From: Campylobacter_A concisus_Y
GTDB taxonomy: Bacteria; Campylobacterota; Campylobacteria; Campylobacterales; Campylobacteraceae
NCBI RefSeq assembly: GCF_902460415.1
Contig: NZ_CABPTY010000002.1
Coordinates: 221,036 to 285,035 of the forward strand
Direction of reading: 5' to 3'
DNA length: 64,000 bases
Both the position numbers and the translations under genes were made by a program. Shown here in pieces: positions 1 to 8,033 of this stretch (the first letter of the stretch is position 1; every line of letters begins with the position of its first letter). The notes below the pieces were generated by a model. The model made no database searches and was not told where the DNA came from. It saw nothing but the letters and a program-made list of their open reading frames with translations.

Positions 1-35
1 GTAAAAATTCAGATTTCTTTCGCTAAATTACAAAT

Positions 36-770
36 ATGCAAAATTTAAAACAATATGTCAATGAAATTTTAAAAAGTCATAGTGACGGTAATGATCGTGT
101 CTTTAGCTTTAAATTTGATGGACAAAAATTTTGGTTAAAACGTATTGAAAAAAACATTAAAGGTGGGTTTTTAACTAAAATTTTCAAGCCAAATCCTTAT
201 AAATCATTTGCCAACGAGATAAAAAAACTTGAAATTTTAAACGAAGCTAAAGCTCCTGCCCCAAAACTCATTCTAAAAAGTGCTGAGTTTTTCGTGATAG
301 AAGATGTCGGTGAACCGATTTCTCAGCTTTTTAAGTATAGCAACGATGAAAAATTTAAACATGAAATTCTACTAAAAGCAGCCCGCGCACTAGCTGGGCT
401 TCATGCACTAAATTTTGCGCACGGACGCCCGGCCCTTAGGGATATCGCCATAAAAAATGACGAGATAAAATTTTTAGACTTTGAGTCAAAATTTTTTAGC
501 CATGACCTAGAGCTTCAAAAGTGTCGCGATCTGCTTGTTTTTATAGACGAGTTATTTCGTTTTAAAATTTCAGACGAGTTTGCAAGCGAAGTCATTAGTG
601 AATATTTGATAGCTGGTGGGACTCAAATTTACGCGCGCTCACTACAGCTAATTATAAAATTTAAACCACTTTACTACTTGCTAAAACCATTTAAATCTCT
701 AAATAAAAAGGATCTAAACGCAGTCATCAGAACCTTTGAGTATCTCTTACCGATCGCTCAAAATAAATAG
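36..770 (+). CDS. Kinase-fold protein, possible lipopolysaccharide or small-molecule kinase
   Basis: This 244-aa protein looks like a small member of the protein-kinase/phosphotransferase superfamily. An HGRPALRD stretch near residue 129 resembles a catalytic loop, and FLDFE about 28 residues later resembles the metal-binding segment. A basic N-terminal part (FWLKRIEK) could hold the nucleotide-binding lysine, and IEDVGEP near residue 90 resembles a hinge. No signal peptide or membrane segment is seen. The substrate cannot be read from sequence; Kdo/heptose kinases and RIO/Bud32-like kinases are the nearest families I can suggest. The start codon is 35 bases from the window edge, so the upstream context is unknown. 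The fold assignment is moderately confident and the function is open. Confidence 0.6.
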   Translation: MQNLKQYVNEILKSHSDGNDRVFSFKFDGQKFWLKRIEKNIKGGFLTKIFKPNPYKSFANEIKKLEILNEAKAPAPKLILKSAEFFVIEDVGEPISQLFKYSNDEKFKHEILLKAARALAGLHALNFAHGRPALRDIAIKNDEIKFLDFESKFFSHDLELQKCRDLLVFIDELFRFKISDEFASEVISEYLIAGGTQIYARSLQLIIKFKPLYYLLKPFKSLNKKDLNAVIRTFEYLLPIAQNK

Positions 771-845
771 CAAATTTCTTACCAAATTTATCTCCTCTTA
801 ACAAAAAATAAAATAATATTCGCTATTAAAATTTAAAGGAAAAAA

Positions 846-1970
846 ATGTTTTTAAAAAGAGGAAAAATTATTTTCAACATCCATCTAATAATTGGACTAA
901 TCGCAGCTATTCCGCTAATATTCATGACTCTTTCAGCACCATTTGCGTCTTATAGAGAAGAGATCAAAAGTGCTATAAATAAAAATTTTATAAACTTAGT
1001 TCCTAGCGAAAAAGAAAATTTAAGCTTAAATGAACTCCTAGCTAAAGCAAAAAGTGAGATTCAATTTGATACGCTTGAAAGCTTACAAATAGGTGGAGCA
1101 AATGAAGCTTATCGTATAAGCATTACAAAGGATAAAAAACAATTAAATTTCTTCATAGATCCAAGAAGTGGCGAGGTGATCAGTGAGGATTGGGGTGAGA
1201 AATTTCGTATCATTATCTTAAGTCTTCATAGAAATTTAGGTCTTGCCCTGCTTGATAGCAAAGTCCCAGCCAACATCGGCAAGCAAATAGTCGCCATTAG
1301 CTCCATCATCATGGCGCTTCTTGCCATCAGCGGCCTCATCCTCTACGCCCCAGCGATCAAGCGAAATTTACTAAATTCGCTAAAGATCAAGCCAAACGCA
1401 AAGGGCTACGCCTGCTTTTATAACCTCCACACGAGCCTTGGTACCTACGTGGCGATCCTGCTTGTCGTGATGTCGCTTAGTGGGCTTTACTGGTCTTATG
1501 GCTGGGTCAGAAGCAGCGTAAATAGCATATTTTTTGACCTAAAGCCAAGCGAGATGAAAAAATCAGCACCGAAGCAAAATTTGATCCCGATAAGCGATGA
1601 GAAATTTAAAGAGATAGAGGCTGCGGAGCAAATTTTTAAAGAAAATGTCACGCTAGATCTAAAATCACTCACGATAAACGTGCCTGAAAACAACCAAAGC
1701 ACCTACACCATAAACTACGAAACTAGCGAGAACCAAGTGGGCAAACTAAAGCTTGACGCGAGCGCTGGAAAGATCAAAGAAAACAAGCTTGTTAGCAAGG
1801 CTGAAAGTATCCCAGAAGCTAAAAAAGCAGGCCGAAAAGTGCTTAGCTTGCACACTGGAGAGATGTTTGGCGAGGTCGGTCAGATCGTCTTTGCCATCTC
1901 TTGCGTGATCGCAGTTTTACTGATCATAACTGGCTTTTTGATGACCATAAAAAGGACTAAGGCACTCTAA
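846..1970 (+). CDS. PepSY-associated transmembrane protein
   Basis: This 374-aa inner-membrane protein has the layout of PepSY-TM proteins: an N-terminal helix (about residues 13-35), a periplasmic PepSY-like segment (about 55-110), two central helices (about 148-172 and 195-215), a second periplasmic domain and a last helix (about 345-367). A conserved SLHRNLGLALLD segment precedes the second helix and an SLHTGEMFG segment precedes the last; both hold a histidine. Proteins of this family often accompany siderophore receptors and may be ferric reductases, but no iron-uptake gene is adjacent here. A good Shine-Dalgarno (AAAGGA) lies just upstream of the ATG. The family is clear and the substrate unknown. 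Confidence 0.8.
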   Translation: MFLKRGKIIFNIHLIIGLIAAIPLIFMTLSAPFASYREEIKSAINKNFINLVPSEKENLSLNELLAKAKSEIQFDTLESLQIGGANEAYRISITKDKKQLNFFIDPRSGEVISEDWGEKFRIIILSLHRNLGLALLDSKVPANIGKQIVAISSIIMALLAISGLILYAPAIKRNLLNSLKIKPNAKGYACFYNLHTSLGTYVAILLVVMSLSGLYWSYGWVRSSVNSIFFDLKPSEMKKSAPKQNLIPISDEKFKEIEAAEQIFKENVTLDLKSLTINVPENNQSTYTINYETSENQVGKLKLDASAGKIKENKLVSKAESIPEAKKAGRKVLSLHTGEMFGEVGQIVFAISCVIAVLLIITGFLMTIKRTKAL

Positions 1971-2041
1971 ACAAAAGTAAATTTTTACCTTGCTTTGGGT
2001 AAGATTTTAAGAAATTTTTACCACAAACAAGAGAGAAATTT

Positions 2042-3064
2042 ATGAACAGAAAACGCATCTACAACCCAAGTTCAAATGAAAATTTGACCGACAGAAGAGT
2101 CTTTAACGGCAACCCACACGGCATTTTAAATTTCACCAAAGCAAAATACGAGTGGGCGTTAAAGCTTTGGGACCTCATGGAGGCAAACACCTGGTTTCCA
2201 AAAGAGGTCGATACCACCGACGACGTGCGCGACTACGCCTACAACCTCACAGAGGCTGAAAAACGCATGTATGACCTCGTCTGGAGCCAGCTCATCTCGA
2301 TGGATAGCTTTCAGACAAACAACCTAGCTGACAACATCAACCCTTACATCACCGCCCCAGAGATAAACGCCGTGCTAAGCCGCCAAGCCTACGAAGAGGC
2401 AAACCACAGCAAGTCTTACGCCGTCATGGTCGAGGCGATCTGTGACAACACCGACCTCATCTACGAGATGGAGAAGCACGACGACGTCTTGCGCGAGAAA
2501 AACGACTACATCTCAAGCGTCTATGAAGAGCTTGCAGGCGAAGTGACTGATGAGAAGCTACTTCTTGCGATGGTTGCCAATCAAATTTTAGAGGGCATCT
2601 ACTTTTACAGCGGCTTTACAGCGATCTACGCTCTAGCTCGCGCTGGCAAGATGCTAGGCTCAGCGCAGATGATACGCTTTATCCAACGCGACGAGATCAC
2701 TCACCTGCTTTTGTTTCAAAATATGATAAATTCAGTCCGCAAAGAAAGACCCGATCTCTTTACGCCTGAGACTGAGGCAAAAATTTATGATATGTTTGAA
2801 AAAGCTGGAAATTTAGAGATCAAATGGGGCAAATACATCACTCAAAACCAAATAATGGGCTTTACTGATGATATCATCGAGCAGTACATCCACTATCTCA
2901 TCGACCAACGCCTAGTTGCGATCGGCCTAAAACGCAAATACAACGTAGCTCACCCTATCAAATGGGTCGATGACTTTGCTAAATTTAACGACCAAAAGTC
3001 AAATTTCTTTGAAGCAAAAGTGACAAACTACAGCAAGGGAAGTATAAGCTTTGATGACTTTTAA
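2042..3064 (+). CDS. nrdB: Class Ia ribonucleotide reductase, beta subunit
   Basis: The 340-aa protein is the small subunit of aerobic ribonucleotide reductase. It houses the diiron-tyrosyl radical cofactor used by NrdA to make deoxynucleotides. Expected diiron-ligand helices are visible: EEANHSKSYAV (with the candidate radical tyrosine nearby), LEGIYFYSGF and RDEITHLLLF. Length is normal for the family. Its partner nrdA is about 32 kb away at 35094-37469 on the other strand, so the two subunits are not co-transcribed. The last 11 bases overlap the next gene, a lipoprotein. Codon use is more GC-rich than in neighbours, as often seen in highly expressed genes. Confidence 0.95.
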   Translation: MNRKRIYNPSSNENLTDRRVFNGNPHGILNFTKAKYEWALKLWDLMEANTWFPKEVDTTDDVRDYAYNLTEAEKRMYDLVWSQLISMDSFQTNNLADNINPYITAPEINAVLSRQAYEEANHSKSYAVMVEAICDNTDLIYEMEKHDDVLREKNDYISSVYEELAGEVTDEKLLLAMVANQILEGIYFYSGFTAIYALARAGKMLGSAQMIRFIQRDEITHLLLFQNMINSVRKERPDLFTPETEAKIYDMFEKAGNLEIKWGKYITQNQIMGFTDDIIEQYIHYLIDQRLVAIGLKRKYNVAHPIKWVDDFAKFNDQKSNFFEAKVTNYSKGSISFDDF

Positions 3065-3542
3065 AAACGGCATCTTAGCCCTTGCTTGCGTGCTTTTTGT
3101 GGGGTGTGCGAGCAGCAATCAAAGGATAATTGATCAAGCAAATAAAAATAATCTCGAAAATTTCTACGCCTACAAGCTTGTCAAGGTAAAAGAGACAAGC
3201 CAAGCGGAAATCTATCAAGAGATGCCAAACGGTGAAATTGCACCAAGTTTCGCACCGCTAGGATCTGTGCTAGGAAATGACGTGATGCTTGGCATAAACA
3301 AACAGTGTGGCTTTGAAGCAAAAGATCTAAAAGAGGTAAGAATAGTTTCACATGATGAGGCTAGAGGTCTTGGTTTTGAGGTCTGGGTTTTTAATGATCC
3401 GCTCTCCCAGAGAGATGATAAAATCACAGCTATAAGCGTTATTTTAAAAGCTATACCAAACATCGGTGGCACGGATATAAACTGCAAAATTCCAAAAGAC
3501 TGCCACGACGAAAAGCCTATGACATTTGTATTTGGAAAATAA
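3054..3542 (+). CDS. Putative lipoprotein of unknown function
   Basis: The roughly 162-aa product begins with a lipoprotein signal peptide: a short basic start, a hydrophobic stretch (ILALACVLFVG) and a lipobox-like VGC followed by ASS. The mature part has three further cysteines (NKQCGF, INCKIP and KDCHDE). I do not recognise a domain. The ATG at 3054 is preferred over the TTG immediately before it. The gene starts inside the end of nrdB and stops directly against the ATG of the nitrilase gene (TAA then ATG), so the three genes are probably translated from one message. The link to nrdB may be only positional. Confidence 0.7.
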   Translation: MTFKNGILALACVLFVGCASSNQRIIDQANKNNLENFYAYKLVKVKETSQAEIYQEMPNGEIAPSFAPLGSVLGNDVMLGINKQCGFEAKDLKEVRIVSHDEARGLGFEVWVFNDPLSQRDDKITAISVILKAIPNIGGTDINCKIPKDCHDEKPMTFVFGK

Positions 3543-4310
3543 ATGAGCGAGAATTTAAACCTAATAGGCCTAACATTAAAGGCAAAAAATGCAACAGATC
3601 GCCTAGAAGAGCTTGCAAATTTAGTTGAGGCTGCGCCTGAAAATTCGCTCATTCTTGCAAGCGAGCTTTGCATAAGCGGCTATGACTTTGACGGCTTTTT
3701 TGCTGGGGCGAACAAAGCGATGCTTGGTGGCATGATAGGTAGCTTTGATGCGATGTTGCTTGAACGCTTGCAAGAGGCACTTAGTCCAGATAAATTTCTT
3801 GGTTTTACGCACCTTAGCAGCCTAAACAAAAGCGCAGGGCTCGCTAAAATTTCAAATCTAAATCCGCACCAGCCAAAAATTTATAACGAATTTTTGCTTC
3901 TTAACTCAAATAATGTCTTTCATTCACAATTTAAAGCCGAACTTTTTAGGCCAAATTTGGAGCATGAAATTTTTGCCGCTGGCGATGTGAGCGATATAAA
4001 TGCCTTTGATTTTAGAGGGCTAAAGCTTGGGGTGCTAATATGCTTTGAGCTGCGTGATAGCAGGCTTTGGGCAAAGCTAAAAGGGTGTGACATCATCATG
4101 GTACCAGCCATGTGGGGCAAGGCAAGAGAGGATGCTTGTCTTAGTCTTTGCAAGGCTCTAGCTATCGCAAACAACTGCTACGTCATGATCTCAAGCTCAC
4201 TTGCATTAGAAGTTGCTGGAGTATTCTTACCAAATGGTACGCTTGTTAAAGAGACGGTATTTGATGCAAATTTAATAAAAGAGATCAAAACAAATTTAGG
4301 GATTTTATAA
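3543..4310 (+). CDS. Carbon-nitrogen hydrolase (nitrilase superfamily)
   Basis: This 255-aa cytoplasmic enzyme has the nitrilase-superfamily layout. The candidate catalytic glutamate is in ASELCISGYD (about residue 40), a lysine lies in the FKAELFRP region, and the nucleophilic cysteine is in GVLICFELRD, followed by IIMVPAMWG. Family members hydrolyse amide or nitrile C-N bonds through a Glu-Lys-Cys triad. The substrate is not evident. It directly follows the lipoprotein gene without a gap and precedes pcm, which has its own likely promoter. Confidence 0.82.
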   Translation: MSENLNLIGLTLKAKNATDRLEELANLVEAAPENSLILASELCISGYDFDGFFAGANKAMLGGMIGSFDAMLLERLQEALSPDKFLGFTHLSSLNKSAGLAKISNLNPHQPKIYNEFLLLNSNNVFHSQFKAELFRPNLEHEIFAAGDVSDINAFDFRGLKLGVLICFELRDSRLWAKLKGCDIIMVPAMWGKAREDACLSLCKALAIANNCYVMISSSLALEVAGVFLPNGTLVKETVFDANLIKEIKTNLGIL

Positions 4311-4333
4311 ATTTTAAGATAAGTTTTAAATCG

Positions 4334-4339
4334 TATAAT
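4334..4339 (+). promoter_or_regulatory. Likely -10 box for pcm
   Basis: A perfect TATAAT lies 31 bases before the TTG start of pcm, in an AT-rich stretch after the nitrilase stop codon. Campylobacter sigma-70 promoters rely mainly on the -10 box and on periodic T-rich upstream sequence. No start site has been mapped. Confidence 0.45.
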
Positions 4340-4370
4340 AATGATTTAATTTTTATTTAGGATATAAATT

Positions 4371-5003
4371 TTGACTCAACTAGAAGCGATAAAATGCCAA
4401 AATTTGGCTAGCGATATAGCCGACGAGATCACGCTAAGCCCACTTTTGTTCGATGCGATAGCTACCACTGAGCGTGAAATTTTTGTACCAATTACTGCAC
4501 ATGCTTATAAACTTGACGCGCAGCCCATACTGGGCAATCAATGGATCAGCTCACCACTAACTGTGGCAAAGATGACAATGGCACTAGAGTGTGAAAATAT
4601 GGATAACATCCTAGAGATAGGCTGCGGTAGTGGCTATCAAGCAGCTATTTTAAGCAAACTTGCACATAGAATTTTTAGTGTCGAGCGAATAGAGAAGCTA
4701 GCCATGGAGGCGAAAAAACGCTTCGAGGTACTAAAAATAAAAAACGTGCATGTAAGATATGACGATGGCAACAACGGCTGGCGAAGCTACGCACCATTTG
4801 ATCGTATCTTGCTCTCGGCAGCTGCTGATGAGATCTCACCAAATTTATTTAAACAGCTTAAAAATGGTGGAATTTTAGTAGCTCCAATGAAAAAAGATGG
4901 CAAGCAATTTATCGCTAAATTTAAAAAAGACGAAAACGGAAATTTAGAAAAAGAGTATTTAGACGAATGCCTTTTTGTGCCACTTCTTGAAGGTAGGGCG
5001 TAA
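4371..5003 (+). CDS. pcm: Protein-L-isoaspartate O-methyltransferase
   Basis: The 210-aa protein is a SAM-dependent repair enzyme that methylates L-isoaspartyl residues in damaged proteins. The signature SAM-binding motif LEIGCGSGYQAAIL is at about residues 78-91, preceded by the family's QWISSPLTVAKM segment (substrate loop). A later DDGNNGW and FDRILLSAAAD match the family. It starts at a TTG with a preceding AGGAT as probable Shine-Dalgarno. A hairpin follows the stop, separating it from the convergent pseudogene. Confidence 0.93.
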   Translation: MTQLEAIKCQNLASDIADEITLSPLLFDAIATTEREIFVPITAHAYKLDAQPILGNQWISSPLTVAKMTMALECENMDNILEIGCGSGYQAAILSKLAHRIFSVERIEKLAMEAKKRFEVLKIKNVHVRYDDGNNGWRSYAPFDRILLSAAADEISPNLFKQLKNGGILVAPMKKDGKQFIAKFKKDENGNLEKEYLDECLFVPLLEGRA

Positions 5004-5013
5004 GCTAAGGAGA

Positions 5014-5033
5014 GGCAAAGCCTAAGCTTTGCC
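5014..5033. terminator. Hairpin between convergent pcm and barrel pseudogene
   Basis: An 8-bp perfect stem (GGCAAAGC / GCTTTGCC) with a 4-base loop lies between the ends of two convergent genes. There is an A run on the right side and no strong T run on either strand, so it may be a weak two-way terminator. Confidence 0.5.
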
Positions 5034-5039
5034 AAAAAA

Positions 5040-5623
5040 TTAGAATTTGTAAGTATAGCCTGTATAAAGTCCTACACTTGTGTCTCTTAGTTGAGCGCCG
5101 CTATTTTTCTTATAAAAAGTTTTATCGGCTTTTAAACCAAATTCAATCGCATTGTGTGCATCAAATGAGTACTGACCACCCGCTTTTGCACCGACTAGCA
5201 AACCTTTGAAATTTTTCTTGCTCGTTTCATTTTCAAATCTCTCTCTAACACTTAAATAGCCAAGACCAGCGTATCCACCAAGCACGGCTTTAAAATTTTC
5301 AGTGATGCTTGGCGTATAATCAACGCCGCCTAAAAATTTATGCTTACTCCATTTTGCATCTGATTCACCAGCATTTTTCCTAGCTTTAAAGTCATAATAA
5401 TAACCGCCATATGCTCTATAGCTGTCAAAATCATAACCGCCATAAAAGCCAAGGCCGTAGTGACCTTTTTTGAAGTTATTTCTCTCACTGTTTGCTATGT
5501 TTTTGTTTTTATTTTTGAATTAAACGAATAATCACCTTCACCGCCAACAAATGCACCTTGAGCTAGTGCTGCTGAGCTTACCAAAGCTAGAATCAAGCTT
5601 GATTTTACAAGTAAATTTTTCAT
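5040..5623 (-). pseudogene. Frameshifted outer-membrane beta-barrel protein
   Basis: Reading down from 5623, with Shine-Dalgarno AAAGGAG before the ATG, the first frame gives a signal peptide and the start of a barrel (GAFVGGEGDYSF). It then hits a TAG at about 5495 after an A-rich run. Moving by one base inside this run restores a continuous barrel reading through YGGYDF and GGVDYTPSITENFK to the C-terminal YTGYTYKF. The terminal aromatic residue is typical of outer-membrane proteins. The joined protein would be about 194 aa and is clearly paralogous to the intact gene at 9931-10539. The break lies in a run of A5T/A5C units, so slippage or a sequencing error are both possible. Confidence 0.8.
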
Positions 5624-5809
5624 ACCTCTCCTTTAAAAAATTTCTGAGATTTTATATCTAAGCTTTTAATTTAGCTCAAATTTATTCGCAATAGTAAATG
5701 TAGCAAGCGTGAGTATTATTAAGAAGATAAGAGTAGAAATACTTAAATTTAGCACAGCTTTAGGGCAAATCCTAAGCCCACAGCCATGCCAAATTTATTA
5801 AGTTAAGCC

Positions 5810-7807
5810 CTAAAAATGCACCTTAAATTTTGCCCAAAAGCTTCTGCCCGGCTCATAAAGCCTCGTGCCGTTCGGGATAGTTTCGTAGCCTGCGATACCG
5901 CCACCGTAGCCGCCTTTTGAGTTATGATAGGAGTATTTGGCATCGTTTAAATTTTCCGCCGCTAGCAAGAATTGATAATTTTTATATTTGTAGCCCGCGC
6001 TTAGCCCCAGTGTCCAAAAGCTATCGCTCTTGCCCAGGTCCATGCCGCCTACGTCGCCGTAGCCTTTTTGCGCGCGGTTTTGCGACGCGTTAGCGTAGAA
6101 GTCAGCCTTGACGAACCAGTCTGGCTTTTCTAAACCGGCGCTTAGTTTAAACGTTAGAGGAGAAACCTTAGGCAGCGCGTCGCCGTCTTTTAGGCCGCCC
6201 GCGTTTTTAGTCACCTTGCCGTAGACGTAGGATACGCCCGCCCCCAACCTAAATATATCGGCTAGCAGCGTATCGCCCTCGATCTCGCCGCCGTATAATA
6301 AAGCATCGGTATTAAATACGTTTGAAGACATACCCATGGGGTTATACTTTATCATTATGTAATCATCCATCTTCGAGACGAAGAAATTCGCGTTTAGCTC
6401 GTAATTTTTATCTTTTAGCACGGCGCCAAAGTCTAGTTGAGTGTTTCTTTCTTTATTTAGCTTAAGATTATCGTCTTTACTCGTTTCCCAGTGATCCGGT
6501 AACCTTTGCGCGTGACCTAGTCCCGCATAAAGCGTTAAATTTTGTAGATATTTTTCGTATCTAAAAAAGCCGGAGAATAAATTTTCGCTCCTACTTTTAT
6601 GCGTTAGTAGCTGCTTTCTCTCGCCGACGTCTAGCCTAAGACCGCCGAAAAGTCCGTAATCTTCCTCAAGAACGTATTCGTTTTGAGTGTATATCGTTTT
6701 ATACGTTACCTTGCGCTCTTTTACGTGCGGCTTTGATACGGCGGCATCCATTTCGGCTTTAGACACGCCGGCTCCGCCCGTTCCGGCGCCTCGCCATTTA
6801 AAGGAGTCTTGCGAATAACCGGCGCCGATGAAGCTGGTTAGATTATCGAAATTTAACTCGCCTTCTAGCTTAAAGCCGTACATATCGCGTATCGGGTGAC
6901 TGATGCTGTATCCCTTGCCGTGCCCCGTGCCCGGCACCACCGGACGCATGGTGAAGTTGTCCATTATGTGATCGATTTGATGATAGTACGAGCTTAGCCT
7001 GATCTTGTGCTCGCCGACGTCTTGTTCAAATTTGAGCCCGAAAGATTTACGGTCAAACTGTATGCCGTCCCTCATCCTATCGGCATACGCCGCTTCGCCC
7101 TCGCCCAGATCCGTGCTTAACTGCAAGGCTGTAGTATCTGTGGGCGTTAGCGTACCTACGAGCGAGACGCTGTTGCGTTTATAGTGCGTATGCATTTTCT
7201 GCCCGCCGCCGCTTTTATAATCGCCGCTCTCGTAGTGTCCGCCGGAAACCTCTATACTGCCCAGCTCGTTACCCGCCGCTACGTCCACGGTAGTTTCAAA
7301 CCGCTTAAAACTGCCGCCCAGCACGCTTACGTTTCCTCCAAAGCTCGGTTTTGACAGCCTTGCTATCTCTCTATCGAAAAATATACCGCCGCTAATGAGC
7401 GCGCCGTATCTGACGTCTTGCGGGCCTTTTACGATGCGAACCGAGCTGTAGTTTTGCGCAGAGATGTAGGTGATGGGCGTATCCATGCGCATGCCGCAAC
7501 CGCCGTTTAGCGTGCTACCGTCGATCATCACTGGCAGCCTAGCCGCCGTCTGCGAACGACAATAAACCTCGCTACCGCCTCCGCCCTTACGCTCCATCGT
7601 AAAGCCGTTCAAATTTGAAAGCGATTTGGCGATATCGCTATTTTCCAGTATCGCGCCCTTGCCGACTATTTGCACCTTTGTAGGTTCTTCAAGAACTGAC
7701 TTTTCTATCTTTGCAGAAACGGTAACCGGAGCCAAATCTATAGTTTTTTCAGCACCAAGCATTAAATTTGGTACTAGAGCAAACGCCAAAACGTAAGAAA
7801 TTTTCAT
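5810..7807 (-). CDS. TonB-dependent copper receptor, OprC/NosA family
   Basis: This 665-aa outer-membrane receptor has a signal peptide (cleavage after MLGA), a plug domain and a 22-strand-type barrel ending in KVHF. It matches the OprC/NosA copper-receptor family through NGGCGMRMDTPITYIS, YSSVRIVKGPQDVRYG and QRLPDHWE. The CxxxM motif reported to bind copper in Pseudomonas OprC is present as C104/M108, and an HxM as H280/M282 in DHIMDNF. The receptor probably imports copper, which this organism needs for its sulfite reductase and other copper enzymes. Base composition is visibly richer in G and C than its neighbours (many GCC, GGC and GCG codons), which suggests transfer from a higher-GC relative. 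No tonB or exbBD is in the window. Confidence 0.88.
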   Translation of the reverse strand: MKISYVLAFALVPNLMLGAEKTIDLAPVTVSAKIEKSVLEEPTKVQIVGKGAILENSDIAKSLSNLNGFTMERKGGGGSEVYCRSQTAARLPVMIDGSTLNGGCGMRMDTPITYISAQNYSSVRIVKGPQDVRYGALISGGIFFDREIARLSKPSFGGNVSVLGGSFKRFETTVDVAAGNELGSIEVSGGHYESGDYKSGGGQKMHTHYKRNSVSLVGTLTPTDTTALQLSTDLGEGEAAYADRMRDGIQFDRKSFGLKFEQDVGEHKIRLSSYYHQIDHIMDNFTMRPVVPGTGHGKGYSISHPIRDMYGFKLEGELNFDNLTSFIGAGYSQDSFKWRGAGTGGAGVSKAEMDAAVSKPHVKERKVTYKTIYTQNEYVLEEDYGLFGGLRLDVGERKQLLTHKSRSENLFSGFFRYEKYLQNLTLYAGLGHAQRLPDHWETSKDDNLKLNKERNTQLDFGAVLKDKNYELNANFFVSKMDDYIMIKYNPMGMSSNVFNTDALLYGGEIEGDTLLADIFRLGAGVSYVYGKVTKNAGGLKDGDALPKVSPLTFKLSAGLEKPDWFVKADFYANASQNRAQKGYGDVGGMDLGKSDSFWTLGLSAGYKYKNYQFLLAAENLNDAKYSYHNSKGGYGGGIAGYETIPNGTRLYEPGRSFWAKFKVHF

Positions 7808-7971
7808 GTTTAATTCTATGAAATTAATATTTAAAATTAAAATTAAAGCAAAAATGAACTTAAATGAAGTATAAATATTTATATAACATTAATTTTACAA
7901 TACAGAAATTTGGCTCAAATAGTATTATTTTAGTCGGGCTACATTAAATATATAAAGAAATGATTTTGGTG

Positions 7972-7997
7972 AATTAAAACCGAAGTAATCTCGGTTT
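7972..7997 (-). terminator. Likely recJ terminator
   Basis: On the minus strand a stem AAACCGA / TCGGTTT is followed by a short T run. The TCTCGGTTT arm can alternatively pair with AAACCGAGA at about 8018-8026, nearer the recJ stop, giving two mutually exclusive hairpins. Confidence 0.5.
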
Positions 7998-8033
7998 CAT
8001 TAAAATTTTAGCATTATAAAACCGAGATAAAAT

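Noticed and set aside
7808..7860. AT-rich sequence before the copper receptor considered as a Fur box
   Set aside because: Composition alone is not evidence; no clear palindrome was seen, and a copper receptor need not be Fur-controlled.
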